Assembly: GCA_020635115.1 (NCBI GenBank)
Contig: JACKAK010000007.1
Span: 248,001 to 312,000, forward strand
Reading direction: 5' to 3'
From: Halobacteriovoraceae bacterium
GTDB taxonomy: Bacteria > Bdellovibrionota > Bacteriovoracia > Bacteriovoracales > Bacteriovoracaceae
DNA: 64,000 nt
Shown here piece by piece: positions 18,790-27,660 of the stretch. Positions within the stretch are counted from its first letter, which is position 1; each line of letters begins with the position of its first letter. Below the pieces are notes generated by a model. The model did not search any database and was not told the origin of the DNA. It was given only the letters and a program-made list of their open reading frames with translations. The translations under genes were made by a program, and so were the position numbers.

Positions 18790-18819
18790 TTGATGTTATA
18801 CCATCACAGATGCTATAGT
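18790..18819 (+). promoter_or_regulatory. candidate sigma-70 promoter for the FkbM-like gene
   Basis: TTGATG (18790-18795) and TATAGT (18814-18819) are separated by 18 bases, with a TGC extended -10 just before. The FkbM-like ATG follows about 25 bases on. The spacer lies between divergent genes. Confidence 0.4.
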
Positions 18820-18843
18820 TTAAAAAAATAATTGGGTGAGTTT

Positions 18844-19776
18844 ATGAAAAATAAGATGACTAACATGTTTCGTAAAATAGTTGGGTTTAACGCATTGGAA
18901 CGTAAAATAATGCATTGTCACCAAGAGCAGATGCAGCTAATCGGAGCATTAATCTCTAAACAGAACAAAAATATTTCAAAACTAACAGACTTATCTCAAT
19001 CGGAATTTAAGGTTTTTTCCCAGTGGGGTGATGACGGAATCATTCAATGGCTCATTGAACAACTCCCCATTGCGAATGAATTTTTTATAGAATTTGGTGT
19101 CCAACATTATATTGAGTCAAATACAAGATTTTTACTTAAAAATAATAACTGGAGTGGACTTATCCTAGATGGCAATCAAGATTATATAGATTTTATTAAA
19201 AATGATCCAATCTATTGGCAGCATGATATCATAGCGCTGTGCCATTTTTTAACAAAAGAAAATATCGACAATCTTTTAAAAGAAAATTCCCCATGTGAGG
19301 ACATTGGTCTACTGTCAATTGATATTGATGGAAATGATTACTGGATCTGGGAGTCCATCCATAGTCTTTCTCCCAGGATTGTTGTTTGTGAATATAATGG
19401 AACTTGGGGAAGTGAATTGCCTCTGAGTACTCCATACAAAGAAGATTTTTATAGAACACAAGCACATTATTCAAATCTTTATTTTGGGGCATCTATTCAA
19501 TCACTCATTCATCTTTCTCATGAAAAAGGTTACGTTTTTGTCGGAACAAATTCTAACGGAAATAATGCTTACTTTGTTCGCAAAGACATTTTTCACTTTA
19601 TAGAAAATAAAATAGAAGAAGTTAAAATCTTTTCTCCAAAATTCAGGGAATCACGCAATCTAAACGGTGAACTGGATTATTTGAAAGACGCTGAAAAACT
19701 TCAAGTGATTAAAAACTTAAAGCTCACAAACGTCCACACCTCAGAAACAAAAACAATCGCTGAGTTCTTACTTTAA
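18844..19776 (+). CDS. FkbM-like methyltransferase-domain protein
   Basis: 310 residues from the ATG at 18844, which follows GGGTGAG; the TTG at 18832 is less likely. The core has FFIEFGVQHYIESNTRFLL, GLILDGNQ and LLSIDIDGNDYWIWESI, which fit the FkbM-type methyltransferase pattern (acidic residue at the end of strand 2, D-I-D-G-x-E/D). The N-terminal 60 residues are basic and helical. It would methylate a sugar hydroxyl. It lies alone on the plus strand between two reverse-strand genes, and its stop overlaps the convergent CmcI-like stop by four bases (TTAA). Confidence 0.65.
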   Translation: MKNKMTNMFRKIVGFNALERKIMHCHQEQMQLIGALISKQNKNISKLTDLSQSEFKVFSQWGDDGIIQWLIEQLPIANEFFIEFGVQHYIESNTRFLLKNNNWSGLILDGNQDYIDFIKNDPIYWQHDIIALCHFLTKENIDNLLKENSPCEDIGLLSIDIDGNDYWIWESIHSLSPRIVVCEYNGTWGSELPLSTPYKEDFYRTQAHYSNLYFGASIQSLIHLSHEKGYVFVGTNSNGNNAYFVRKDIFHFIENKIEEVKIFSPKFRESRNLNGELDYLKDAEKLQVIKNLKLTNVHTSETKTIAEFLL

Positions 19777-20525
19777 TTTTTAATACATCTTAAATAACCA
19801 GTTGGAGTACAGGTAAAAAGAAGTTTATTTTCTAATTCACGGTCATTTTCAAAACGATCTGTCGTTTTCAAAAATTCATCCAACGCAGACTTTGGACTGT
19901 TACCAGGCCCCCAGGGTCGTGGCCTGTCTTTGTTTTCTGGCTCGTACTCTAAAATAGTGTCTGCACACACTAAATACTGCCCCTCTTTCATCAAAGGTTC
20001 ATAAAGTTTTAGTTCTTCTAAAACATGTTCATGTATGTGATTAGAATCAAGCACAATCATAACTTTTTTACTATCACCGATGATTTCTTTAACTTTTTCT
20101 AAAGTCTTTTGATCTGTTGAAGAACCCGTCAGAAGTTCAATCCGTTCCGAAAGCTTCCCATGAGAGAGTAAACGTTCCTTCAAATCATCTGGAATAAATA
20201 TATCTATCCCTATAATTTTTTTTCCACCCAAAACTTCCATCAGAGTTGAATAGAACAATAAAGAGCCACCCCAGCACACACCAATTTCTAAAATATAGTC
20301 TGGCCTTGATTTAAAAATGATCTCTTGCAGGGCCATAATGTCCTGGCCAAACTGTATCGTAGGCTCACCAAACCAAGTACTCTGATGAGTCCAATAATAC
20401 TTTTGACTGGCCTTAAATTGTACTTCTTGAGCTTTTTTGAGGAGATCTTTGTCTGTTTGCATCTGCTGTGCTTTTTCTAGTCGCATTGCTTCAAATTCTT
20501 CTCTTGTAAGTATTTTCTTTTCCAT
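19773..20525 (-). CDS. CmcI-family (cephalosporin hydroxylase-like) methyltransferase
   Basis: 250 residues from the ATG at 20525 after GGAGAG. The motif set YILEIGVCWGGSLLFYS, IGIDIFIPDD, MIVLDSNHIHEHVLEEL and GQYLVCADTILE is characteristic of the CmcI / rhamnosyl O-methyltransferase family. Members transfer methyl groups to sugar hydroxyls in surface glycans or antibiotics. It is divergent from the glycosyltransferase at 20611 across an 85-base spacer, and its stop overlaps the FkbM-like gene by four bases. Confidence 0.85.
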   Translation of the reverse strand: MEKKILTREEFEAMRLEKAQQMQTDKDLLKKAQEVQFKASQKYYWTHQSTWFGEPTIQFGQDIMALQEIIFKSRPDYILEIGVCWGGSLLFYSTLMEVLGGKKIIGIDIFIPDDLKERLLSHGKLSERIELLTGSSTDQKTLEKVKEIIGDSKKVMIVLDSNHIHEHVLEELKLYEPLMKEGQYLVCADTILEYEPENKDRPRPWGPGNSPKSALDEFLKTTDRFENDRELENKLLFTCTPTGYLRCIKN

Positions 20526-20610
20526 CAAATTCTCTCCATTATCTCAATTTTCTAACTTGTTTGTGCTACAATCTCGGTTATTTGTTTGGGATTATACACA
20601 AAGGAAAGGG

Positions 20611-21603
20611 ATGAATCAAAAGCTAGTTACAATTGGAGTAGGAGTTTATAATAGTGAAAAACACCTTGCGTCGTCATTAAACTCGCTCTTAGCGCAAACC
20701 TACCAAAATTTTGAACTCATCATTGCTGATGATAATTCAACTGACAAGAGCAGACAAATCATTGAAGAATTTGCAAAAAAAGATCAACGCATCAAATACT
20801 ATTTTAATAAAGAAAATAAAGGACTTTGCGGAAATTTTAATTATCTGGTTTCACTGGCCCAGGGAAAATATTTTATGTGTGGAGATGATGATGATCTTTG
20901 GGAACCTGATTTTTTAGAAAAATGTATTCATCTCCTTGAAGAAAAACCTGAACTTGTACTGGCCGCAACAGTCACCGAGTCATTTTCAGAAATTAAGGGA
21001 GAAAAAATCGTTCACAGAGTTGATCCTGGCCTCAATACTCTAGGTAATTCTCCAGAAGAGTCGTTCAAAAAATATCGTCGATGCCTGCATTCTGGAGATC
21101 ATATTGGAGGTTTGTTTAAAGGGGTCTATAAAATTGAGGCCCTAAGAAATATTAGGCCATATCAAACATTCATCGCTGGTGATCATAATTTTATTGCCGA
21201 ATTATTGTTAAACGGGCCAGTTGAAACAATCAATGAGACTCTTTTTTATAAACGCTGGGGAGGTGCCTCAAAAAGCGTGAAAAAACTTTCAAAAGTAATG
21301 GGGATAAATCCAATTATCGCTCAATTTTTTCCTTATTCAGTGAGTGAAATAGACTTTCAAAAAATGATTTGGACATGTCCAAAGCTTAAAATTTTAGAAA
21401 AAATAAAACTCTCTATCTGGTCAATCTATTATTATATATGGATATATCATATCTATTACCCATCTATAAACACATTACCAAAAATTAAAAATATGCTTTT
21501 GGGAGATATTAAGATAAACAATCTCAAAAAACCAAGGGTCTTCATCCATTCGATTTTACCACATCATATACTTCAAAATGTCTGGAGATACTTTAAAAAA
21601 TAG
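20611..21603 (+). CDS. family 2 glycosyltransferase
   Basis: 330 residues from the ATG at 20611, directly after AAGGAAAGGG; the longer frame from 20437 runs back into the divergent gene. The GT-A fold starts VTIGVGVYNSEKHLASSL, with IIADDNSTDKS for nucleotide binding and FMCGDDDDLWEPDF as the DxD metal site. A basic C-terminal region follows a hydrophobic stretch (SIYYYIWIYHIYY), suggesting membrane association. It would add a sugar to the lipid-linked O-antigen repeat. Sugar specificity is not readable. Confidence 0.88.
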   Translation: MNQKLVTIGVGVYNSEKHLASSLNSLLAQTYQNFELIIADDNSTDKSRQIIEEFAKKDQRIKYYFNKENKGLCGNFNYLVSLAQGKYFMCGDDDDLWEPDFLEKCIHLLEEKPELVLAATVTESFSEIKGEKIVHRVDPGLNTLGNSPEESFKKYRRCLHSGDHIGGLFKGVYKIEALRNIRPYQTFIAGDHNFIAELLLNGPVETINETLFYKRWGGASKSVKKLSKVMGINPIIAQFFPYSVSEIDFQKMIWTCPKLKILEKIKLSIWSIYYYIWIYHIYYPSINTLPKIKNMLLGDIKINNLKKPRVFIHSILPHHILQNVWRYFKK

Positions 21604-21604
21604 T

Positions 21605-22540
21605 TTAGGAATTTGATTTTTTAATCAGCTTGATTGTTTCCTGTAAGGCCAGTGGAAGATTTCCATTAAATTCAAATCCAAGCTGCTTAAATTTCTCATT
21701 TTTAACATTGTATGAAAGTTGGTTCATAATGGCAGTAGAAACAAAGTTAATTTTTAAATGAGGCACGTGCTCCTTAATTGCTTCAGTTATGTTTCTGACT
21801 GTCGCATTGCTGGTAAGTACATTATAAATTTCACCATCAAAAATATTATTTTTCAAAATAAAAAGAATCGCATTAATTCCATCTTTTAAATCGAGATAGG
21901 GCCTCTTCTGATCAAGGGCGGTTTCCCATACGGTCAATGGCGTTCCCATAACTGCTTGCCAGCAAAATTTATTAATAGCTGTATGAAACCTCATCCCCGG
22001 TGAAGTTCCAAAAATAGTTCCAAAACGCAACGTCACATATTCTAAACCTGAAAGAGGAGCTGTTTCCTTGAGATATTCTTCAGCATCAAATTTTGATTGA
22101 GCGTATGGACTTTGTGGAGCGAGCTCATCTCTAGAACAATTTTCATCAACCTCATCGGCCTGAGTACCGTAGATACTTGTTGTTGAAAGAAAGATAAACT
22201 TGGCCTTATATTTTGCACAAACATCTGCAACTCTTTTTGTTCCAATGAAATTGACCTCTTCTACTTCTTTTTGTTTATCAAAACTGCCAGCAGCATTAGT
22301 GATGGCCGCAAGATGAATAACAGCATCTACGCCGTCCATATATTTATCGAACTCGGCCGTGAGAATATTGTCTTCAAAAAATTTATAGTTGCCTTCTGTA
22401 GGAAGATTAAAAAGTGAACAATATCTCTGCGTTGATAAGTCATCAATCATAATGATTTCACCACCAGGTATATGCTTGGGAAATTCCCTGATTAATTTCG
22501 ATCCTATATGTCCTAAAGCACCTGTAACTAATAATTTCAC
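21605..22540 (-). CDS. NAD-dependent sugar epimerase/dehydratase
   Basis: 311 residues. The Rossmann motif is VTGALGHIGSKLI and the active-site motif is YAQSKFDAEEY (YxxxK). HLAAITNAAGSF and LRFGTIFGTSPGMR are also family-typical. It is the last gene of a four-gene leftward operon (methyltransferase, cupin, epimerase, epimerase), and its ATG overlaps the stop of the next epimerase gene (ATGA). It likely makes or modifies a 6-deoxy sugar nucleotide with those partners. Confidence 0.83.
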   Translation of the reverse strand: MKLLVTGALGHIGSKLIREFPKHIPGGEIIMIDDLSTQRYCSLFNLPTEGNYKFFEDNILTAEFDKYMDGVDAVIHLAAITNAAGSFDKQKEVEEVNFIGTKRVADVCAKYKAKFIFLSTTSIYGTQADEVDENCSRDELAPQSPYAQSKFDAEEYLKETAPLSGLEYVTLRFGTIFGTSPGMRFHTAINKFCWQAVMGTPLTVWETALDQKRPYLDLKDGINAILFILKNNIFDGEIYNVLTSNATVRNITEAIKEHVPHLKINFVSTAIMNQLSYNVKNEKFKQLGFEFNGNLPLALQETIKLIKKSNS

Positions 22541-23514
22541 AAAAAATTCCTTATGGTTAATTCTATCCCTTTGTCGTAATCAAACTGTGGGGACCAATTG
22601 GTTATTTTCTTAAATCTTGATGAATTTCCAATAAAATTTCTCATCTCGATAGGGGAGAGTCCCTCAGGTGGAGCTACGTGAAGAATCTCTACCTTCTTTT
22701 CACTTAATTCTTCTAAGATAAGAGCTATTTTTGAAATTGCTTCTTTTATCGTACGGCCCTCACCACTACTAATGATAAAACACTCACCTTGGAGTTGATC
22801 AGCATACTCTGCAGATAGATTAAATGCACTTGCTACGTCTTCAATATATATATAATCTCTTATAAATTCTCCATCACCAAAGATTGTGAGTGTCTCTCCA
22901 TTCACGGCCCTTTTGGCCATAAAATTGATAACACCCCTGTCATTTGAACTTTCTTTTGTCCCAGGTCCATAGACATTGGCCAAACGAAGAGTGACACCTT
23001 TGAGTAAAGATTTTTTTGAGTAATAGCTAATATACTGTTCACCAATAGATTTATTGAGGTCATAAATTGTTGAAGGATCAATAGGAGAATAGTCATCAAG
23101 TTGAACTTTATTTTTATACCCAAAAACAGTGGCCGTACTTGCATAGATAAATATAGGTTTATGTTGATTATTTTCACATATTTTTAGAGTCGAAATCAGC
23201 GGAATGAGATTATCTGATAGATCCATGCATGGGTTGTCTTCGGCCTTATACAGACTTGTTTGTGCCGCTAAGAAATAGATGATATCTGCCTGTTTAATGT
23301 CAGATTCAAAATGACTCAAATTTTTATAATCAACTAATTGATTTTTTACTTTGGCCTTGTGTCCATTCATTGGTGCAAGTTCACGACGAGAAAATCTTGT
23401 GATTTCACAATCAAAATTCAGTAATTGGGATAAAACTGCATTTGCTATATAGCCAGAAGCACCAATGATGAGAACTTTTTTATTATCAAAAAAACATTCG
23501 TCCAAATGATTCAT
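22537..23514 (-). CDS. NAD-dependent sugar epimerase/dehydratase
   Basis: 325 residues. The dinucleotide motif is LIIGASGYIANAVL and the YxxxK motif is in YDLNKSIGEQYIS. LRLANVYGPGTKESSNDRG and FGDGEFIRDYIYIEDVA are typical of GalE-like enzymes. It overlaps the downstream epimerase by four bases and lies eight bases after the cupin gene. Two adjacent SDR enzymes plus a C-methyltransferase and a 3,5-epimerase-like cupin look like a branched deoxysugar route; the product cannot be named. Confidence 0.83.
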   Translation of the reverse strand: MNHLDECFFDNKKVLIIGASGYIANAVLSQLLNFDCEITRFSRRELAPMNGHKAKVKNQLVDYKNLSHFESDIKQADIIYFLAAQTSLYKAEDNPCMDLSDNLIPLISTLKICENNQHKPIFIYASTATVFGYKNKVQLDDYSPIDPSTIYDLNKSIGEQYISYYSKKSLLKGVTLRLANVYGPGTKESSNDRGVINFMAKRAVNGETLTIFGDGEFIRDYIYIEDVASAFNLSAEYADQLQGECFIISSGEGRTIKEAISKIALILEELSEKKVEILHVAPPEGLSPIEMRNFIGNSSRFKKITNWSPQFDYDKGIELTIRNFL

Positions 23515-23522
23515 TTTTACCT

Positions 23523-23990
23523 TTAAGTAATTTCATAGTCGTCATGCCAATTAAATTCAATATCTTTTGAATTATAAGGAATTCTGATTTCATCATCGGG
23601 GTTATAAATATGAGACATCATATACAATAAATTACAGGGCCCTTGGATACACTTTACTCCATGAGCAATACCTGGAGGAATTTTGACACAACTTGCTTTT
23701 TGAAAATCACCCATCTGAAAATCCATAACCTGTTTAAAAGTTGGTGAATCTTCTCTTAGATCACAAAGACCAACTCTAAGAACACCAGAGACAACATAGA
23801 AATAATCTGTCTGAATCTTGTGGTAGTGCCAGGCCTTAATAACTCCGTCATAGATAAAAGAATGACTCCACTGTCCAAAAGGGACGTTAAAAAAAGGGTC
23901 ATCTGTTTGGCGTATGATTTCCCTAAAAAAGCCTCGCTTATCAGTGTGAGTGACAAGCTCTTTAAACTGTACACCTTCAATTATGTTCAT
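23523..23990 (-). CDS. RmlC-like cupin (dTDP-4-dehydrorhamnose 3,5-epimerase family)
   Basis: 155 residues, shorter than typical RmlC (about 180). RGFFREIIR, WHYHKIQTDYFYVVSGVLRVG and CDLREDSPTF follow the RmlC order: substrate arginine, histidine strand, and the D-x-R-x-x-S-P-T-F element. It could supply the RmlC step missing elsewhere in the window, or epimerise the C-methylated intermediate of the operon it sits in. The H-Y-H-K stretch in place of the usual H-Y-Q hints at a divergent substrate. It is eight bases from the genes on either side. Confidence 0.78.
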   Translation of the reverse strand: MNIIEGVQFKELVTHTDKRGFFREIIRQTDDPFFNVPFGQWSHSFIYDGVIKAWHYHKIQTDYFYVVSGVLRVGLCDLREDSPTFKQVMDFQMGDFQKASCVKIPPGIAHGVKCIQGPCNLLYMMSHIYNPDDEIRIPYNSKDIEFNWHDDYEIT

Positions 23991-23998
23991 AATTAAAC

Positions 23999-25219
23999 CT
24001 ATTCAAAAATGTGGACTTCCGGAATATAAGTAATCCATTTTCCTTTTTGAGTTTTGAAGTCATCTTCCTTGGCCATAATTTCATCCTTGTGATTCCAAGC
24101 AAAAAGGAGTGCATATTCTGGCATATCATTTGAAAATTCTTCATAAGGTCTTACTGGTATATGAGTCCCTGGAGTCACTTTTCCCTGCTTGATTGGAGTA
24201 GTGTCACTGATAAAATCGATAAACTCAGGGCCAATACCACAATAGTTAAGTACAGTTGTACTTTTAGAGGTTGCACCATATCCAACAACTCTTTTGCCTT
24301 CTTTTTTAAGACTCGTTAAAAGTTCCAATAATTGATTTTTAGAATTTTCAACATTCTTTGCAAACTGCTGGTAGGTTTCAAGTTTGTCTATTCCCATTTT
24401 CTTTTCATATTCAAGCTGTTTTTTTACATTTTCAGAGATTTGATGTTGCCCTTTATGGCCAAGAGTGTATCTCATTGATCCACCATGAGTGATTTGGTAT
24501 TCACAATCTATAACTTCAAGTCCATGGCGTTCAAAAGCAGCTGATACGGACATGACAGAAAATAGAAAAACATGCTCATCGTAAATTTGATCATAAGAAG
24601 TTTTATCGATAACTTCACAGATATAAGGATCTTCAAAGCACAAGACACCTTTTGGTTTTAAGAGCATTGCAATTCCTGCTCCAATTGAATGGATATAAGG
24701 TATATGACACATTACGTTTGCAGATAAAAAGGCATCCGCCTGGCCATATTCGGCAATTATTTTTTGGGCCAGTTCTTCACTAAAAAATTCATTAATAGTG
24801 TTAATGCCTTTTGAACGGGCCACTTCTGCAACGTTTTTTGAAGGTTCAACTCCAAGGTGTCTCATATTCCAGTTTTTAAAATTTTGCATCATGATGCCAT
24901 CGTTACTGCCCATTTCAACCACAAATGGATTTTCAGTTGTGCAGTATTTGTTTTTGATACTCTCAGCAAATTTTTGAAAATGTTTTTTCATGTATTCAGA
25001 TGTAGAGGAATAAAAAGCATAGGTTTCATTGAACATTTCTTCTCTTTCAGGCTGGTTTTCTAGTTGAACCATTTTACAATGTTCACAAAATCCTACTTTC
25101 ATCTCGAAAAAATATTCTGACTCATATTCCCCTGGTGGAATGAATCTATTAGCTACAGGTTGTTTTCCGAAATTTATAAAAGATTCATACTCGCTACCGC
25201 AAACTAAACACTTGGCCAT
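23999..25219 (-). CDS. sugar C-methyltransferase with N-terminal zinc motif, copy 2
   Basis: 406 residues; either of two adjacent ATGs after GGAGGA can start it, and the second gives better spacing. The layout matches the gene at 17525: zinc motif CLVCGSEYESFINFG with FCEHCKMVQLE, SAM motif VEMGSNDGIMMQNF, and a C-terminal domain with VVGYGATSKSTTVLNYCGIG and ALLFAWNHKDEI. It likely C-methylates a 4-keto sugar nucleotide. It is first in the operon with the RmlC-like cupin and two epimerases, the usual partners of such enzymes. Confidence 0.87.
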   Translation of the reverse strand: MAKCLVCGSEYESFINFGKQPVANRFIPPGEYESEYFFEMKVGFCEHCKMVQLENQPEREEMFNETYAFYSSTSEYMKKHFQKFAESIKNKYCTTENPFVVEMGSNDGIMMQNFKNWNMRHLGVEPSKNVAEVARSKGINTINEFFSEELAQKIIAEYGQADAFLSANVMCHIPYIHSIGAGIAMLLKPKGVLCFEDPYICEVIDKTSYDQIYDEHVFLFSVMSVSAAFERHGLEVIDCEYQITHGGSMRYTLGHKGQHQISENVKKQLEYEKKMGIDKLETYQQFAKNVENSKNQLLELLTSLKKEGKRVVGYGATSKSTTVLNYCGIGPEFIDFISDTTPIKQGKVTPGTHIPVRPYEEFSNDMPEYALLFAWNHKDEIMAKEDDFKTQKGKWITYIPEVHIFE

Positions 25220-25305
25220 CATTCCTCCCGTAAAATTGAAACTGGGCGTTTAATATATTTCTTTTTGTTACTTTTATCAAATTCTAATAAAAATATCATG
25301 CTGCA

Positions 25306-26394
25306 TTAAAATGTGTTAAGTACTTCCACTACTCGCTCAATTTCTTCTTTCGTGTTGGCAAAAGAAATGGGTAAGCTAAGTGTTGTTGCGTGGATTTCTT
25401 CTGAGATTGGAAATGCATTGTCCATTTCAAATACTCCCCTCATGGCCACTTGGTGGTGAGGTGCAACTGGGTAGTGGATTTCAGTTTTGATTTCATTCTT
25501 AAGAAGAAATTCTTTGAGATCATCCCTTCTTTCATGTCTGATATTATATATATGGAAAACATCATCGTAGTTGTCTTCACGAATAGGTTTGATAAATCTG
25601 TCGGATAATCCTTTATGGTAAATATCGGCCAGCATTTTTTTATGTTCGGTAATTCTATCCATTGCTTTTAGTTTTATTCTTAGAAATGCAGCTTGAAGCT
25701 CATCTAAGCGAGAGTTCATTCCTAAATATTCGTTATAATATTTTTTATGTGAACCATAATTTCTAAGCGCTGTGAGTTTAGAGATGTAATCTTCGTTATT
25801 TATTGTAATTGCTCCGGCGTCACCTAAGGCGCCTAAATTTTTTGTTGGATAGAAACTAAAGGCACCCATGTCACCGAAAGAACCAACTGATTTACCCTTA
25901 TACTTTGCTCCATGAGATTGAGCGCAATCTTCGATGAGCTTTAAATTATATTTTTTAGATATTTCTAAGATTGGATCCATATTACAGACTTTACCATATA
26001 GGTGAACAACCATAATCGCACAAGTTTTGTCAGTAATAGCTTGTTCAATTTTGGAAGGATCAATATTATAGGTACGAATGTCTGGCTCTACGAGTACTGG
26101 CCTGAGTCCACAATTTAGAATTGATAGAATGGTCGCAATGTAAGTATTTGATGGAACAATAACTTCCAGGCCAGTTGGAAACTCGAAATACTTCAGTGCT
26201 AAGGTTAAAGCGTCAAGTCCAGAAGCAACTCCAATAGAATGCTTACATTGACAATAAGAAGCAAATTCTTTTTCAAACTCGCTGACATTCTGTCCAAGAA
26301 TGAACCAACCACTTTCTAAAAAATGTGAAAACTCTTTTTTGAATTCTTCATGAAAGATCTCATTAACTTTAAAAAGATTTTCGTAGTCTATCAT
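25306..26394 (-). CDS. fdtB: DegT-family sugar 3-aminotransferase (FdtB/QdtB-like)
   Basis: 362 residues. VASGLDALTLAL, the PLP aspartate region EDCAQSHGAKY and the Schiff-base lysine in FSFYPTKNLGALGDAG are conserved. Its start overlaps the stop of the FdtA-like gene (ATGA). The order FdtA-FdtB with RmlA and RmlB just upstream is the known route to dTDP-3-amino-3,6-dideoxyhexose (Fuc3N or Qui3N). The final N-acetyltransferase FdtC/QdtC is not seen in this window, so the product may remain unacylated or be finished elsewhere. Confidence 0.85.
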   Translation of the reverse strand: MIDYENLFKVNEIFHEEFKKEFSHFLESGWFILGQNVSEFEKEFASYCQCKHSIGVASGLDALTLALKYFEFPTGLEVIVPSNTYIATILSILNCGLRPVLVEPDIRTYNIDPSKIEQAITDKTCAIMVVHLYGKVCNMDPILEISKKYNLKLIEDCAQSHGAKYKGKSVGSFGDMGAFSFYPTKNLGALGDAGAITINNEDYISKLTALRNYGSHKKYYNEYLGMNSRLDELQAAFLRIKLKAMDRITEHKKMLADIYHKGLSDRFIKPIREDNYDDVFHIYNIRHERRDDLKEFLLKNEIKTEIHYPVAPHHQVAMRGVFEMDNAFPISEEIHATTLSLPISFANTKEEIERVVEVLNTF

Positions 26395-26759
26395 TTTGGT
26401 TCCTCATAAAAATAATCCTCTTTATCGTAAGGAGAAGATGCTAGGACAAGAATGACAGCTGATTTGCTAAAGTCACTTAGAATATGCCAATCTTCAGGAT
26501 TTAGATGCAAACACTTTGTGGGTGAATCTAATCGATAATTATTTTTTTCAATTCCGTTGTTAACTCTTATATGACAATGTCCACTTAGTGCAATGAGTGA
26601 AACCTTTGTTTTGAAATGGCCATGTCCACCGCGCTCGGCACCAGGAGCAACATCATATATATAAAATATTCTTTTAATAGGGTAAGGGATTTCTTTTTCA
26701 AGAACAGTTAGTGAACCACGGTCGTCTTTATATAAGGGAAGTTCTACGAGGTTAGGCAT
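26391..26759 (-). CDS. fdtA: dTDP-4-keto-6-deoxyglucose 3,4-ketoisomerase (FdtA/QdtA-like)
   Basis: 122 residues of a single cupin domain. DDRGSLTVLEKEIPYPIKR and the histidine motif AERGGHGHFKT follow the FdtA/WxcM-like pattern, and LNPEDWHILSDFS is also family-typical. The enzyme moves the keto group from C4 to C3 of dTDP-4-keto-6-deoxyglucose. It lies between rmlA (11-base gap) and the aminotransferase (4-base overlap), as in known fdt/qdt operons. FdtA and QdtA differ in C4 stereochemistry, which cannot be told here. Confidence 0.85.
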   Translation of the reverse strand: MPNLVELPLYKDDRGSLTVLEKEIPYPIKRIFYIYDVAPGAERGGHGHFKTKVSLIALSGHCHIRVNNGIEKNNYRLDSPTKCLHLNPEDWHILSDFSKSAVILVLASSPYDKEDYFYEEPK

Positions 26760-26770
26760 ATTTGATCTCT

Positions 26771-27646
26771 TTAATTTTCTTTATATTTGATGAGTTCAAG
26801 TAAGTATTGTCCGTATCCATTTTTAGCAATAGGTGCAGCTAGTGTGGCCACTTGTTCTTTTGAAATAAGTCCTTGTCTATAGGCAATCTCTTCAAGGCAA
26901 GCAATCTTTAAACCTTGCCTTTGCTCAATGATCGATATGAAGTTAGATGCTTCTAATAAAGATTCATGTGTCCCTGTATCAAGCCACGCAATTCCTCTAC
27001 CAAGTAACTCAATTTTTAAATTGTCATTGTTGAGATAGACTTTATTTAAATCCGTTATTTCTAGCTCACCTCTAGCTGAGGGTTTTAAGCTCTTAGCATA
27101 TTCAACAACTTTGTTATCATAAATATATAGGCCAGTGACGGCATATTTTGATTTAGGTTGTTTGGGTTTTTCTTCTAGAGAAATAACTTTTCCTTCGGAA
27201 TCAAATTCAGCTACTCCATATCTTTCTGGATCATTTACATAATGTCCAAAGATGGTTGCTCCTTGGTTTTCTTTACTTGATGAAATAAGTAATTCAGGAA
27301 GACCATGTCCATAAAAAATATTATCTCCTAAGATTAATGTTACCTGATCTTTTCCAATAAACTCTTCTCCAAGGAGGAAAGCTTGGGCTATTCCTTCTGG
27401 TTTTTCTTGAGCTGTGTAACTAAACTTGAGCCCAATTTGTTGACCAGTCCCAAAAAGTTTTTCAAATAGGGGTAAATCTTCAGGTGTGGAAATAATTAAT
27501 ATCTCAGTAATACCCATGGTCATCAGAATAGAGACAGGATAATAAATCATTGGTTTGTCATAAACAGGGATTAATTGCTTAGATATTGAGAATGTAGCGG
27601 GATAAAGTCTCGTTCCACTGCCACCTGCTAATATAATACCTTTCAT
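26771..27646 (-). CDS. rmlA: glucose-1-phosphate thymidylyltransferase
   Basis: 291 residues, the usual RmlA length, from the ATG at 27646-27644 with AAGGA upstream. The signature MKGIILAGGSGTRLYP opens the protein, followed by ISKQLIPVYDKPMIYYP, LILGDNIFYG and WLDTGTHESL, all diagnostic. It makes dTDP-glucose from dTTP and glucose 1-phosphate, the entry point for both the rhamnose and 3-amino sugar branches here. It lies 14 bases after rmlB and is followed by the FdtA-like gene. Confidence 0.95.
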   Translation of the reverse strand: MKGIILAGGSGTRLYPATFSISKQLIPVYDKPMIYYPVSILMTMGITEILIISTPEDLPLFEKLFGTGQQIGLKFSYTAQEKPEGIAQAFLLGEEFIGKDQVTLILGDNIFYGHGLPELLISSSKENQGATIFGHYVNDPERYGVAEFDSEGKVISLEEKPKQPKSKYAVTGLYIYDNKVVEYAKSLKPSARGELEITDLNKVYLNNDNLKIELLGRGIAWLDTGTHESLLEASNFISIIEQRQGLKIACLEEIAYRQGLISKEQVATLAAPIAKNGYGQYLLELIKYKEN

Positions 27647-27660
27647 CGGTGATTCCTTAT

